64,000 nucleotides of DNA, taken from Salvia splendens. Taxonomy: Eukaryota; Streptophyta; Magnoliopsida; Lamiales; Lamiaceae. The translations under genes and the position numbers were made by a program. A model generated the notes under the pieces. That model was not told where the DNA came from. It made no database searches and was given only the letters and a program-made list of their open reading frames with translations. Below, in pieces: positions 1 through 12,202 of the stretch (positions within the stretch are counted from its first letter, which is position 1; each line of letters opens with the position of its first letter). Where the stretch lies: NCBI RefSeq assembly GCF_004379255.2, contig NC_056052.1:8983708-9047707 (forward strand). Reading direction: 5' to 3'.

Positions 1-513
1 TTATTTCCAAATTTCTTCTTCTCCTTTTGCAGCTTTTTTCCTCTTTGTTCTCGCCGAGATGAGTGAGGAGGCGACACTACTCTAGGCTTAGCAAGGTTTT
101 ACGTTATAGATGGTAGTAGTGATATAGTAAATATTAAAAAATAATAAATAATGTATATTTAAGAAGACATCTATGTATAATAATAAGTATATAAAAGGAC
201 ATCTATATATAAGTATATTATTTGTAAATTTTTATTCATATTTTAAAATGTAAATTTTAGGAGTATTTCTTCCTTCTTTTGTTAATCGCAAGTCTTTGCC
301 TTTTAAAAGCTTTCTAGGTTAATGTCAACTTCTTCAAACAAACGAATTTATTACTTTCTTTTAGTTTTAATAGCTTTTACAGTTATTGTCCTCCACGTGG
401 TCTCCATACCTATTACAAAATGTCTATTTTATTGTAGATAATGGTATTTTTAGGGTTTTTACTATTTGTTTGTGTGAAACTGAGCTAAAGTACCCTTTAT
501 ACCTTATAGAATA

Positions 514-723
514 CTCCCTCTGTTCCACGAGAGTTAAGCCATTTTTTCATTTTGAAACGTTCCACCATAGTAATACATTTCCCCCATCTTACTTTATTCA
601 ATTTCTTACTTTATTCTCTCTTTTATCTCTTTCTTACATTATTATCTCTTCCCTTAATACATTTAATATCTCTTTTTCAATCTTTGTATAAAAAATGACT
701 TTGCTACTGCGAAATAGAGGGAG
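514..723. mobile_element. Stowaway-like MITE
   Basis: The left end reads CTCCCTCTGTTCCACGAG and the right end GAAATAGAGGGAG, an inverted pair of the CTCCCTCCGTCCC type common to Stowaway (Tc1/mariner) MITEs. It is bounded by TA on both sides (512-513 and 724-725). About 210 bp, no coding capacity. Confidence 0.7.
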
Positions 724-992
724 TATTAGACTAGGAAAAGTAAAAAGTAGTGTTGAAAGTTCAAATTTCATAAAATTTTTATTTTTCAGGGGCCTAAATT
801 TATAATTAGCAAAATTTTGAGATCATTGTAATTTACTTGTTTACTTGTTGTGAAATGGCCTAAATCAAATATTGATTTTGATACTATGAAATATCCGATA
901 ACTTTATATTCGGTTAGCAAAGATTCCATACGACAATAGCAAACTTGGGGGAGGTAAATAAATGTTGCAAAATCAGAATATTAATTGACATG

Positions 993-1083
993 CTTCCTCT
1001 GTTTCAAAATTGTTGAGCCATTTCTTTTAGATATTAAAAAATGACTACGTCTCAACTATTTTGAGATTGAAAGGACCAGGGAG
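993..1083. mobile_element. Short Stowaway-like MITE remnant
   Basis: CTTCCTCTGTTTCAAAA at the left and a GGACCAGGGAG right end followed by TA form an imperfect inverted pair over about 90 bp. The left TA is not preserved, so this is a degraded or mini version of the neighbouring family. Confidence 0.4.
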
Positions 1084-1617
1084 TACTATTTTCCACTTTT
1101 CCATAATCATTGCCAAAGTCAAGAGCAGTTTCCCTTTATTTATGAGGCGAAATTCTACTTGGGGAAACATCTATTAGCTTCCCGCTGCTTTTTTTAAAAG
1201 CCAAGTTTATAAAAGACACGTGAGACACATGTGTTTTTCACTTTTAAACGAACTTGGATTTTAAAAGAAAGTTTTCCGACCAAGAAAGAATCTCACTGAT
1301 TGAACGCTCTCAAAGCAGAATTTAGCCCGCTGAGATAAAGAATCTAGCTTTGAATAGAAGAATGTACAGTTGCAGAGAGAGAGATGATTTCACAATGCAG
1401 TCTTCCTCGAAGAAATGCAGTTCAAATTGAATGACTTGATTTTCTTCTCTCCTACTTTCCTAATCTTGACCGCGCTTCATCGATCCCCTTTTCGAATTGA
1501 TTGTCCGTTACGAATTCTCCTCTCTTCAATTTTGTACCGACACTTCCTAATTCCGCGTTTTTGGTGGAGATTTAGTTGTTTTTATTTTCTCTAACGAAGA
1601 AAGGTGAGTTTGAGGTG

Positions 1618-3669
1618 ATGATGGTGGAGGAAGAAGAGGGATCGCCGGAGAAGGAGGAAATTGGGGACGAGCTTGATTTATTAGAAATTGATACTCTTTG
1701 GAGAATCATGGAAGACCCTTCTAATCCTCCACTGGTTAATTCTGTCTTCATTTTTTCACCTTTGATTTTATTGGTGGAATTTTGCTGAAATTCTAAATGT
1801 AGCTGTAAAATTGAAGGGTTTTGGGGTTTGTGATTTGGTGTAAGTGAATGGCTTGATTTGGAACTTGTTGTGAAATGTGAAGTTTGGTTTTGGTGCAATT
1901 TGGTGAATGATGTTGCAGGATTTCTTGTTTCCTGAGTTCATAAAAGACCATTGTATTGTGTTCAATCCAAGCTGAACAGTGTACCGTTTGCAAGATCTAG
2001 TGGCGTAGGAGTCCGACATTTTCCGACTGAATTGGGACATTCGTTGGCCCGTCGGGATAGTGTTCACAAAAACTGTCTCAAATGGCTTTTCTGCATTATT
2101 TACCATCATTTTAACATCTGGTTTTTCCTTGCATTGTGACTCCATGCCGTTCTGTTAGTTTTCGCGGTGGCATGTCAATCATATGATCTTATTTGAACAT
2201 AGAACGTGGTTTCAATTTTAACAATGTTACTTACGATTTGCAGGATAATAGGTTGGCTAATTTATCTCGTGTTAATGACCTTACAGGTTGGTAAGCATAT
2301 TTTTCTCTTCTGCTTCTCTTTATTCGAAGTAATATTTGGTTTTTCTTCGTATTTGTAATGGGTGTGGTTTGGAGGCTGCGGTTCCCTTTGGTTCTACTTG
2401 CGTTTTTTGTCAATAAGGTTAAAAATTATATCTTCATGTACTGCATTTCATCCTAGTCAAATGAACAAAATGTTACTTTGATAGGAATGCAAACTCCTGA
2501 AGACATGTTCTGGGTTAACGACATGCATAACTCTGAAGCCTCGGAATCTAAAAGGGGGCTTTTAGACGGTTTTGTGGAATCTGCTTGGAATCCCTGCAAT
2601 CCGGATGGTGAAATGCTTGGACCTTCACCCCAGTTTAGTCAAGGCAATGGCTATTTCAATGTGCCTGTGATGCTGTGGGCAGAAGACAAGATTGGGCCCT
2701 CAGAATCTAGGTGGGAACCTTCCAACAGTTTAGTGAAAGATGATTGGAATTCCAGCTTATGTTATTCTGAAATGCTTGAGCCTTCATCATCCCAGATTAG
2801 TCACGATGATAAATTTTCCTATACGGATATGCATGGTGGTTTTCACAATTCCTCACCTTATTACAACAACAATTCTGAGGAAGCTCCATTTGAGACACCC
2901 AGTCACCAGAGAACAATTTGATTTGAATAGTCCTTATATTGTTCAACAGTCTTCTGATGAAAAAGGAGCTGACTTAGCTCCGGTTGAAACACCCAACTGC
3001 ACTGGAACATCTTCCTGCAATAGTTTCCGTAATGCTATTCATAACCATGATTCTTCAGATTTCTGCCAGTTGAACCGTTTTCAAATAAAATACCGAGATA
3101 TGCCTGCCAGTGGAAATGAGACCGAAGATCCTTCTAATATCGTTACCAGAGCTTCTGAAGTCAATTATGTCAGTAATGGGGGCCAAGGAACTGAGTGGTC
3201 ATCATGTATGAATTACGGTATCAATTCAAAGGTTAAAACAGAAGAGGAGCTTTTTCAGTTAAGGAGAACTCACCCTTCTCCTGGCATGTCTGGTGCTACT
3301 TCTGTTAAAAGTTCTCCCGCTGTTGCTAAAAATCGGAAACCTAGCCTGGAGGTTTCAGAGCATCCTGGAGTTATGCCGTGCCCATCAGTCATCTCAGCAA
3401 CTAATATCATAAAGATGGAAAAAGAGGTGCCAAAGTTCCACGACTGTCAGAATAAGACATCTGATCAAAGCAATGCTGATGATGATTCTGGTTTGTGTGT
3501 TCTTGAGGATATGAGTGCTCCAGCACGTCCAGATCATGTTGCGATGAATGAAAGCTCGGTCGGCACTAAACATGTTATGATGTCTAGGAGCCCCTGCACC
3601 CAAATGGTAAAAACACATTCAAGGCGGAAACCAACTGACGAAAGAGTAATTTTCCGAGTTGCAGAGCAG
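1618..3669 (+). pseudogene. CHR28-like N-terminal exons (1-3), frameshifted
   Basis: Exon 1 starts at the tandem ATG-ATG at 1618 and encodes an acidic leader (MMVEEEEGSPEKEE). Exon 2 (2244-2287) joins in phase 0 and leaves phase 1, which fits the acceptor at 2484. Exon 3 is a long, poorly conserved Ser/Asn-rich region. Its reading frame changes between about 2895 and 2925: the upstream frame ends at a TGA (2919-2921) while the downstream frame (...EQFDLNSPY...) runs on to the GT donor at 3670. A one-base indel explains this. An alternative small exon after the AG at about 1919 would meet a stop after 18 codons, so I left it out. Confidence 0.75.
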
Positions 3670-5212
3670 GTGAATCTCTAATCAGCCTTGTGCTGTCTCT
3701 GCAAGCTTACATTAAGTTGTTGTACTGTTAACTTTCTTTTTCTGTACCTAACCACCAGTTCTACTATATCTATATTGTAGTTATAATTTAAAGCATCAAG
3801 AGATATAGTTATTAGTGGATGTTCTTAGACTTACAACTGAATGAACATTTTATTTTTTCGGTCTCTCAGATCTACACTTGAATTAACATTTTTTCTTTTC
3901 TGAGTTCGTTGTTGCCATCATTATGTGGCTTCTAATTCATATAGTCCCTGCATTTGTCTCATTTTGCGTCCAAAAAAGGTTTTTTTTTTTCCATTTTAGG
4001 ACATGAACAAACACTTTACTACTTCATATTTTCACTTTACAAACATCTCTTATTCATAAAAAACCACACTTGTGTCTACATAGCGAGATCCTTCTCTTCT
4101 AAATACACATCCACCAACATCATCCAAATATTTTTAAAAACCTGTTCCAGTCAAATGTTACTTCCTCTATCCCAAGTTAATTGATTTGTATTCATTTTTG
4201 AGACGTCCTAAGTTAAATGTGTCATTTCCTCTTTTAGCAAAAATCAACACTTTTAATCCCTGTTATTGTATTGATTTGTTCTCTCTTCATTGATCTAATT
4301 TATTCATTTCCTAATTTATCTCTCTCCACTTCACTAATTAAACATCACTTTACCAAATTCCGTGCCAAAAAGATACGTCTCGATTAATTTGGGATAGTGG
4401 GAGTATATATTTTTTCGTAGACAGAGGAAGTATAAATTTTCTTTCCTTTTACCGGAACATAGTATAACATCTTATGCAATACTGCGTTTAGACTAGGTAT
4501 TTTGTCCAGTGTAACAATCATATTCTTCGACTACCTCACATTTGAACTAAACAAAGCAATTTTGATGTGTTATTTAGCTTGTGGAGACTTCAACCTTAGG
4601 ATGTGGTTATAAAAGAAAATCTAAGTTATTATCTTCTTCTAAAAGTTTTGAACTTAATCAAGCTTGTAGTTGTTGGTATTGATTGCTATTATTTGGACTT
4701 CAGTCTTGGGATATATATCTAAGCTGAGTTGTTGCTGTATTTTTCTCGTACTGAACTTAATGGGTAAAAAGCATGAAAATTCGTTGTGATATTAAAATAT
4801 TGCATGGACCAATTGTGTTAAATACATAGTGCCAAATCCTCTTGTGTTTTATACAGAAAATTTGTGCCCATAAGCCCTCTCAATTGGATAGCCTTTTTCA
4901 GTTGACAAGGGGAAAATAGAAGTGCTGCATATTTTTCAGTACAGCATTCCTATATTACAACGGATTTCATTTTTCCCATACTTGCTCTGTCAACCTTCCA
5001 TTTTGTACATTATTTTTCCATTATTGGCTGGCTTTCTGAATACTCAGCGTTTAATTTCCTGGCGTGATAGTATTTTATTGGTTGCAGTTTCATGTTTTGA
5101 CACTGAGGTGTGAACTTGCTGTACCTGAAAAATAACATGGGCCATTTCTTTGAGAGTGTTTGATCTTGAGTAGTTTGAGATAATACTTATACAAGATTTT
5201 GTTCCATTTCAG
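3670..5212. other. Long intron 3 of the CHR28-like gene
   Basis: AT-rich, 1.5 kb, with a Stowaway-like MITE at 4161-4403. No exon of the family is visible in it. The branch/acceptor region before 5213 (TTCCATTTCAG) is typical. Confidence 0.6.
4161..4403. mobile_element. Stowaway-like MITE in intron 3
   Basis: Ends CTTCCTCTATCCCAAGTTAA and TTAATTTGGGATAGTGGGAG are inverted relative to each other, with TA at 4159-4160 and 4404-4405. About 243 bp, non-coding. Confidence 0.65.
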
Positions 5213-6812
5213 GATCTTTTGCGGCCAAAATTTGAAGCTTGTCCACCAGATGGTGCTTTGTCTGTGTCCCTGCTGAAACACCAGGTGCATATGCTCACTT
5301 CATTTTGAGAACAACAGTTTACAACACATAATTTCATGTTTATTTGATGATAATTGTGTTTTGTATTTTTGGTCAAGGAAAAAGCTGCATGTAGAAACTG
5401 TGTTGTGTGGGTATCTTTATAATGGATACTTTCGTGTTGTTTATATTTTTCCAGTGTGTCTTTAACCTCAAGAGAGTCTGATGCAGATTCTTAGTTTATG
5501 TCCATTTAAGAATATTGTTGAAAAAAAATCTTTCATTTCACCAAATGTTGCTGTAGTTAAGACCCATCACTTTGTAATTGTCAGGCTGTCAGGAATTTGA
5601 TTCGAAGTTTGACTCTTTATGGTAAAACTATCTCGATTTTTAGACTGCCAAAGATAGGGTTGACCATGAATATCTCCTGTTGTTAAAAACTTAAAATACT
5701 ACTGCATCTCTTTAATTGTACATTAAATTACTACTGATTTTATTTGAGTTTCCTTGCAGCGTATTGCTTTATCTTGGATGGCTAAGAAGGAAACAAGGAG
5801 TGCGTGTTGCTCTGGTGGGATTCTTGCCGATGATCAGGTTCCTTTGGTGGTGTTACTTATTTACTTTCTGGGTATATCCCATGGTAATCTCCACGAAACC
5901 ATTATCATATTTCGATTTTGGCAGGGACTTGGAAAGACGATATCGACAATTGCACTCATTCTAAAGGAGAGGGCCCCTTTGTCCAAAGCTTCTAAAACTA
6001 ATGTAAAACAAGGTGTGACAGAAATGTTTGATTTGGATGATGATGATGGCGTTCTTGGAAAGGGCCATGCTACCGAAGGAGCTGAGCATATCATGGTTAA
6101 TGGATATCCTATTAACAACTGCAAGATACCTGTGCAAGCAAAGGGCAGGCCTTCTGGTGGCACCCTTATTGTGTGTCCAACGAGTGTTCTCCGACAGTGG
6201 TCTGAAGAGTTGCACAACAAAGTAACTAAAGAAGCTGATCTCTCTGTTCTAGTATATTATGGAAGCAATCGTACAAAGGATCCACTTGAGCTGTCCAAGT
6301 ATGATGTGGTGGTTACAACATATGCAATTGTGAGCATGGAGGTGCCAAAACAGCCTGTTGTTAATGAACATGATGACCTCATAGGTTCCTCGTCATATAA
6401 AGACTACTCATCTGGTGGAAAAAGGAAGCCTCCTGACAAGAAATCCTCTAAGAGCAAGAAGAGTCGCAGTGGAATCGACAATGAATTGCTTGAAAATGCA
6501 TCTGGACCTCTTGCCCAGGTTGGATGGTTTAGGGTTGTACTGGATGAGGCTCAGAGTATTAAGAATCATCGAACTCAAGCAGCTAGGGCTTGCTGGGGTC
6601 TTCGTGCTAAAAGAAGATGGTGCTTATAGGGACTCCTATGCAGAATGCAATAGATGATCTTTATAGCTATTTCAGATTTCTTAGACATGAGCCGTATGCC
6701 GTCTTTAGGACTTTCTGTGAGCAACTAAAGGAGCCAATCAGTAAGAATCCGAGGGATGGTTACAAAAAGTTACAAGCAGTGCTGAAGACTATAATGTTGC
6801 GTCGAACTAAAG
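5213..6812 (+). pseudogene. CHR28-like helicase N-lobe exons (4-6)
   Basis: Exon 4 (5213-5284) ends in LLKHQ, exon 5 (5760-5837) reads RIALSWMAKKE...GGILADDQ, and exon 6 (5925-6812) opens with GLGKTISTIALILKER, the Walker A motif. PTSVLRQW (motif Ia) and VVLDEAQSIKN (motif II) follow. At 6623 the expected SGTP of motif III is broken: after TGG TGC TTA one base, most simply the C of TCA, is missing, giving TAG; the coding frame resumes one frame over as GTPMQNAIDDLYSYF. Exon 6 then runs to LRRTK and the GT donor at 6813. Confidence 0.85.
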
Positions 6813-6891
6813 GTAAAAGTTATCTTTGATCTGGTTTTACTGTAAGTTAAGCTGTCTGCGGTGATAAAAAATTGCTTGTCTTCATCTATAG

Positions 6892-7038
6892 TGTTAATAT
6901 AGTATATGAATTCTATCCCACATCGGTTATGTAACATAGCCTAGCTTAGTTTCTTGTACTATATATATGTGGTCTATGTTTACTAATGATATATACAACT
7001 ACTTTCTCCACTATGTCTCTATATTTTACTGTTCAACA
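6892..7038 (+). repeat. Copia 1 left (5') LTR, 147 bp
   Basis: TG...CA ends; TATAG TSD copy directly to its left. Among the shortest LTRs for a plant copia element. Confidence 0.92.
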
Positions 7039-7119
7039 TGGTACCAGAGCAGATTCGAATCCGTCACTATGTTAAAAAAAACGAAAATTAGGGTTTCGAA
7101 ATTTAGGTTTTTTTCCGCC

Positions 7120-7440
7120 TCCGTTGCTACTGCTGCTCTGTTCTGCCCCTTCTCCACTACTCTGCTCTACTGCCTGCAACTGTTATCTGCTACTACTACT
7201 GCTGCTCAATTCTATGTTATTTGCTACTGCTGCTCAATTCTGCTCCGGCTCTACTTGCTCAATTCTGCTCCGGCTCTACTGCCTGCAATTGTTATCTGTC
7301 TGCAATTGTTATCTACATGCTGTAATTGCAATTGTTATCTGTCTGCTACTACTGTTGCTCTGCTGCTCTGCTATCTGCTATCTGCCTGCTGCTCTACTAC
7401 TACAGCTATTATTCTATTCCTCCTACTGCTGCTGTCCTCA
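7120..7440 (+). repeat. CTG/CTACTG low-complexity leader of copia 1
   Basis: The space where a gag gene should start is filled with imperfect reiterations of CTGCTACTACTGCTGCTC and related strings. It is open in two frames only because it is repetitive. A recognisable copia gag with zinc knuckle is absent. Confidence 0.6.
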
Positions 7441-7460
7441 TGCTACAGTCTCTTTTTATC

Positions 7461-10400
7461 ATGTCTGATTTTAGACCGCCTATCGAAACCACCATTAAGG
7501 CGCCAAGTTTTTCATCTACTACTGATGCTGCCTCTGTAGCTGCATTTGTTGTATCTCCTGGTAAGTCTTGGATGTTGGATTCAGGTGCCTCTACCCATAT
7601 TACTGGTACAAAATCCCTTTTCTCATCTTTTTCTCCATCCTCTCTTCCATCTGTTCGTCTTGCTGATGGCAACTATTTTCCAGTAACTGGCACTGGTGTT
7701 GTCAAACCCACTACTCATATCACTCTTGATAATGTTTTATTTGCCCCAAATTTTCCAGTCGGCTTAATATCTATTGGCCAGCTAACAAAAACTCACAATT
7801 GTTCTGTCACTTTTTATCCTTCATATTGTATCTTTCAGGACCTGCAGACGAAGAGGACGATTGGTAGAGGACATGAGCATGGCGGTCTGTACTACTTGGA
7901 TCCTATTGGATCCTATTTCACCTGTCTCTCCTAGTGCTCTCTCTGCTGTTGTGTCTCCATATCAGTGGCATTGTCGTCTTGGTCATCCGTCTTCTTCCGA
8001 CCTTCGTAGTCTAGTTCCAGTTGCGTCTGTTGATTTTAATTGTGAGTCATGTGAGTTGGGCAAGCACCATCACACTTCCTTTCCTTCTCGAGTCGAGACT
8101 CGTAGCTCTTCTGTTTTTGATTTAGTTCATTGTGATGTTTTGGGTCCAAGTAGGATTGAGTCCGGGGGTTTCAAGTATTTTCTAATTCTTGTTGATGATT
8201 ATTCCCGTATGTCATGGTTGTATTTGCTTAAACACAGAAGTGAAGTCCCTACTGTTCTAAAATCTTTTTATCATGAAATAAAGACCCAATATTCTGTTGA
8301 TCTGCGTATTCTTCGTACTGATAATGCTCTTGAGTTCACACAACAATCTATCTCATTTTTTTGTGAATCTCATGGTATAATTCATCGAACCTCTTGCTCT
8401 CACACTTCTCAACAAAATGGGGTAGCTGAGCGTAAGCATCGTCATGTTTTAGATGTTGCGCGTACTCTTATGTTTCACATGCATGTGCCTAAGTATCTAT
8501 GGTCTGATGTTGTTCTTACTGCATGCTTCCTTATTAACAAGATGCCATCTAGTGTGTTGCATGGGGATATTCCTTTTTCGTGTCTTCATCCTGATAAAGA
8601 GGCCTTATTAACAGGATGCCATCTAGTGTGTTGCATGGGGATATTCCTTTTTCGTGTCGGATGTACTTGTTTTGTTCATGATCTGACTCCTGGGTTGGAT
8701 AAGCTGTCTCCTCGCTCTATTAAGTGTGTTTTTCTTGGTTATTCTAGAACCAAAAAGAGATATCGATGTTTTGACCCTCTTACCAAACGCCATTATATCT
8801 CTGCAGACGTTACTTTCTTTGAGTTTCAGTCTTATTTTACTCATTCTCAAACTAAACAAACCAACCAGTTATATTCTACTCCTTTACCTTCTCAAACTTT
8901 TGTTTCTCCTATGTCTTCTGCTCCTCCTGCTCCTCTTTTACAGGTCTATATACGACGTCATCGACCTGCAACAGCCCCTGAAGCCCCATAAACAGTACCA
9001 ACAGTCTCATGTCCACTGCCACAGTCATCTTCGCCTCCAGCTTCTGAAGATCCACCTCCTTCTGATGAGTTACCCATAGCCATTTGCAAAGGTAAACGTA
9101 CTTGTACCACCAAGCACCCCGTATCTAATCATGTTTCCTTTACTCGCTTGAGTGCTCCTTTTCGTGCCTGTGCTCTTTGCCTTTTGTCTACAGTGATTCC
9201 AACTTCTTACCAAGAGGCACTCAAACACCCTTTATGGCGAGCCGCTATGGATGAGGAGATGCGAGCTCTCTTGAGTCGTGGTACTTGGATTCTGGTACAT
9301 GCTCATGATTCGGTGGATATTGTATCTTTTCGTTGGGTGTTTACCATAAAATTTCTTGCTGATGGTAGTATTAATCGTTACAAAGCTCGGCTTGTGGCCA
9401 AAGGATACACGCAAACTTATAGTATTGATTACTTTGAGACGTTCTCGCCCACTGCTCGCATGAATTCAATTCGAATTCTGTTCTCTTTGGCTATTAATCT
9501 TTCGTGGCCCATGTATCAACTTGATGTGAAGAATGCTTTCTTGTATGGTGATTTGACTCCGACGGTCTTTATGGAGCAACCTCCGGGATATGTTGCTCAG
9601 GGGGAGGATGCTACTAAAGTTTGTTGTCTCAAAAAGGCAATTTATGGCCTTAAACAAAGTCCCAAGGCGTGGTTCGATAAGTTCAGCAGTGCCCTTGGAA
9701 CTATTGGTTTTAAGCAATGCAAGTCTGATCATTCGGTTTTTGTGCGACATCAAGCATCGGGTATTGTTATTCTCATTGTATATGTTGATGATATACTCAT
9801 ATCTGGAAGTGATGTTCGTGTAATCGAGGAAACTAAGAAATATTTGCAGAAACATTTTGTTATCAAGGACTCCTAAGTATTTCTTGGGAATTGAAATTGC
9901 ACACGGAAATTCTGGAGTGTCTCTATCTCAGCAAAAGTATGCTACAGATCTGTTGAAAGAAACTGGACTACTTGGAGCAAAGCCCGTTGATACTCCTATA
10001 GAGGTTGATCCAAGTGTTTGGGATGACAGTGGAGAAGTCTTGGAGGATAAAGCTAAGTATAGACGTCTAGTTGGAAAACTTATCTACTTGACAGTAACAA
10101 GGCCTGATATTTTCTTTGCTGTTGGCTTCGTCAGTCTTTTTTGGATAAGCCTAAGCAAGTTCACTGGGATGCTGCCATTCGAATTCTTCAATATGTCAAG
10201 AAATCTCCCGGCAACGGATTGTTATTCAAAAAGAATGGACATCTAAAAATTGAAGGATATTCTGATGCTGATTATGCTGGTTCTAAGTCTGATAGAAAGT
10301 CTACTTCTGGATATTGCACCTACTTGGGAGGAAACCTTGTAACTTGGCGAAGTAAGAAACAACATACTGTTGTGAGATCGTCTGCCGAGGCTGAGTATAG

Positions 10401-10728
10401 AGCTATGACTCATACTGCTACTGAGATGATCGGAGTCAAGAATCTACTTGGAGAATTAGGGTTCACTTTCAATGAACCTTTACCTATGCATTGTGATAAA
10501 CAAGCTGCAATCTATATTGCGAACAATCCGGGTTTTCATGAGAGGACTAAACATATTGAAGTTGATTGTCATTTCATTCGAGAGTGTGTTTTGAATCGGA
10601 CAATTACTACTCCTTTCACTTCATCGTCTAACCTGATTGCTGATATCTTCACAAAACCGTTGCCTGTGAAGCATTTCTCAGAACTTTGTACCAAGCTGGA
10701 CTTGATCAATATATATGATCCAGCTTGA
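7461..10728 (+). pseudogene. Copia 1 polyprotein remnant (protease-integrase-RT-RNase H)
   Basis: Order is protease (WMLDSGASTHITG near 7570), integrase (WHCRLGHPSS, CESCELGKHH zinc-binding, then the D-D-E core with LRTDNALEF and QQNGVAERKHRH), reverse transcriptase (RYKARLVAKGYTQ, LDVKNAFLYGDL, YVDDILISG near 9783) and RNase H (GYSDADYAGSKSDRKSTSG, SSAEAEYRAM, FHERTKHIEVDCHFIRE). The frame is interrupted near 7900, 8990, 9875 and about 10130, so no polyprotein can be made. Within integrase about 74 bp is tandemly duplicated (8545-8660). Gag is missing or unrecognisable. Confidence 0.88.
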
Positions 10729-10735
10729 GGGGGAG

Positions 10736-10882
10736 TGTTAATATAGTATATGAATTCTATCCCACATCGGTTATGTAACATAGCCTAGCTTAGTTTCTTG
10801 TACTATATATACATGGCCTATGTTTATTAATGATATATACAACTACTTTCTCCACTATATCTCTATATTTTACTGTTCTACA
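10736..10882 (+). repeat. Copia 1 right (3') LTR, 147 bp
   Basis: Partner of 6892-7038, preceded by the purine tract and followed by the TSD copy TATAG. Confidence 0.92.
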
Positions 10883-11459
10883 TATAGTATAGACTATACT
10901 TTACTGGTGCATTTGCTTTGAGGTATAAGGAAAATGAGGGATAAGAAAATTCTCTCCCTTTAAATTCCTCTCCTCTTTTCTAAATTTATCTACTAAAAAG
11001 GATTTCACCCCTTTCTTATTCATCCTTTTCACTCCAATGGGGGATAATCATGCGCTATTGGTGTGATAATATCTCTCTCTCTGGACTTGGTAGTGAAAAG
11101 GATGAATAAGACTTGGTAGTGAAAAGGATGAATAAGAAAGGGTGATATCTTTTTTATTGGATAAGGATGGAAAAGAAGGAATGGATTAAAGGGAGAACAT
11201 GTCGTATCCCTCACACACCCTACTTGTTAACCTATAGGATTGGTTTTAAGTCCACGATAGCCTGAGCATGATTAAACACATCTATTTCGCTTAATATTTG
11301 GAAACCGTGCTAGCTCTATTTGGTGATACATATTAATGGCTGGGAAATCAGTTCTTCAGTTTGAAGGTCCTGCTTGGCTCTGCAATTATGAACTATCTTT
11401 AACCAGATGTCATCCTTCTAGAGGTTGATATTATTTGGATGGATTTTTTTTTAATCCAG

Positions 11460-11900
11460 GTACTCTTCTTGATGGAGAACCGATTATTGATCTCCCGCCA
11501 AAAACTATTGAACTGAAAAAGGTCGAATTTTCTAAGGAGGAGCGTGATTTCTACTGCAGCCTCGAGGCTGATTCGCGTGCTCAGTTTGCAGTATGTTTTA
11601 TCACTTCAATCAGACCTCTAGTTACACATATATTATGTTGATCTAGGATATTAACCTCTTTTTCTATGCATATAATAGGAATATCAAGCAGCTGGCACTC
11701 TTAAACAGAATTATGTCAACATATTATTAATGCTTTTACGACTTCGACAAGCTTGTGATCACCCTCTTCTTGTTAAAGACTACAGTTCTAATGCAAAAAA
11801 TACTTCATCAATTGAGACTGTAAAGAAGCTTGCTCCGGAAGAACAAAGTTTCCTTCTAAATTGTTTAGAAGGTTCTTTGGCAATCTGTGGAATTTGCAAT
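11460..11900 (+). pseudogene. CHR28-like exons 7 and 8
   Basis: Exon 7 (11460-11590) reads GTLLDGEPIIDLPPKTIEL, completing the codon left open at 6812. Exon 8 (11679-11900) reads EYQAAGTLKQNYVN...LLRLRQACDHPLL and ends LAICGICN, the first two cysteines of the RING finger, at a GT donor (11901). The next exon should start with the rest of the RING, but an inverted copy of exon 8 follows instead. Confidence 0.85.
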
Positions 11901-11972
11901 GTAAGCAATTTTTTGGGGTCATTTTGTTATCGAATCTTTGTCATTAGAGGTTCTGGTCATTTCCCTATTAAA
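11586..11972 (+). repeat. Inverted-repeat arm A (contains CHR28 exon 8)
   Basis: About 387 bp, from the end of exon 7 through exon 8 into its downstream intron, recurs in reverse orientation at 12203-12587. The two arms are nearly identical: the same exon peptide can be read from both, with only scattered changes such as CTTCAATCAG versus the complement of CTGATTGTAG. The spacer is about 230 bp. Confidence 0.9.
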
Positions 11973-12202
11973 GACATGTCCGCATACAGTTACAGCAGCA
12001 TCCTCGGGGGATCCTGTAAAGAGTAACGTTTTAAGCTCAACTTCAAACTTTAGTAATTATGAGAAGCGGAGTAGTCTACAAATAACATAAAAATAAATAT
12101 AGACCATTTAAAAGAAGATAGTCGGACCAAAAACTTAAACTAGTTCATCTACAATCGCAACCATGAAGCACAAAAGGAAAGCAAGAAAAAGTAAACAACT
12201 TT

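Larger units (their letters stand above)
1..1617. other. AT-rich upstream flank of the CHR28-like gene
   Basis: No coding region is convincing here; the longest ORF (386-691) lies across a MITE and is low-complexity. The stretch holds a Stowaway-like MITE (514-723), a shorter relative near 993-1083, and from about 1300 a pyrimidine-rich stretch that would suit the 5' leader of the downstream gene. No TATA box stands out with confidence. Confidence 0.6.
6892..10882 (+). mobile_element. Ty1/copia LTR retrotransposon 1, in CHR28-like intron 6
   Basis: Complete from end to end but coding-defective. It has 147-bp LTRs (6892-7038 and 10736-10882), each starting TGTTAATATAG and ending in CA, a 5-bp TSD TATAG (6887-6891 and 10883-10887), a primer-binding site TGGTACCAGAGC directly after the left LTR (initiator tRNA-Met type) and a purine-rich tract GAGGGGGAG before the right LTR. 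I count six differences between the LTRs (about 4%), so the insertion is fairly old. It lies in an intron in the sense orientation. Confidence 0.93.

Noticed and set aside
1793..2145. Minus-strand ORFs in CHR28-like intron 1
   Set aside because: Overlap an intron of the plus-strand gene, with no family features.
6967..7539. Cys/Leu-rich ORFs (190 and 114 codons) in copia 1
   Set aside because: They come from the CTG/CTA low-complexity leader in several frames; no start or domain support.
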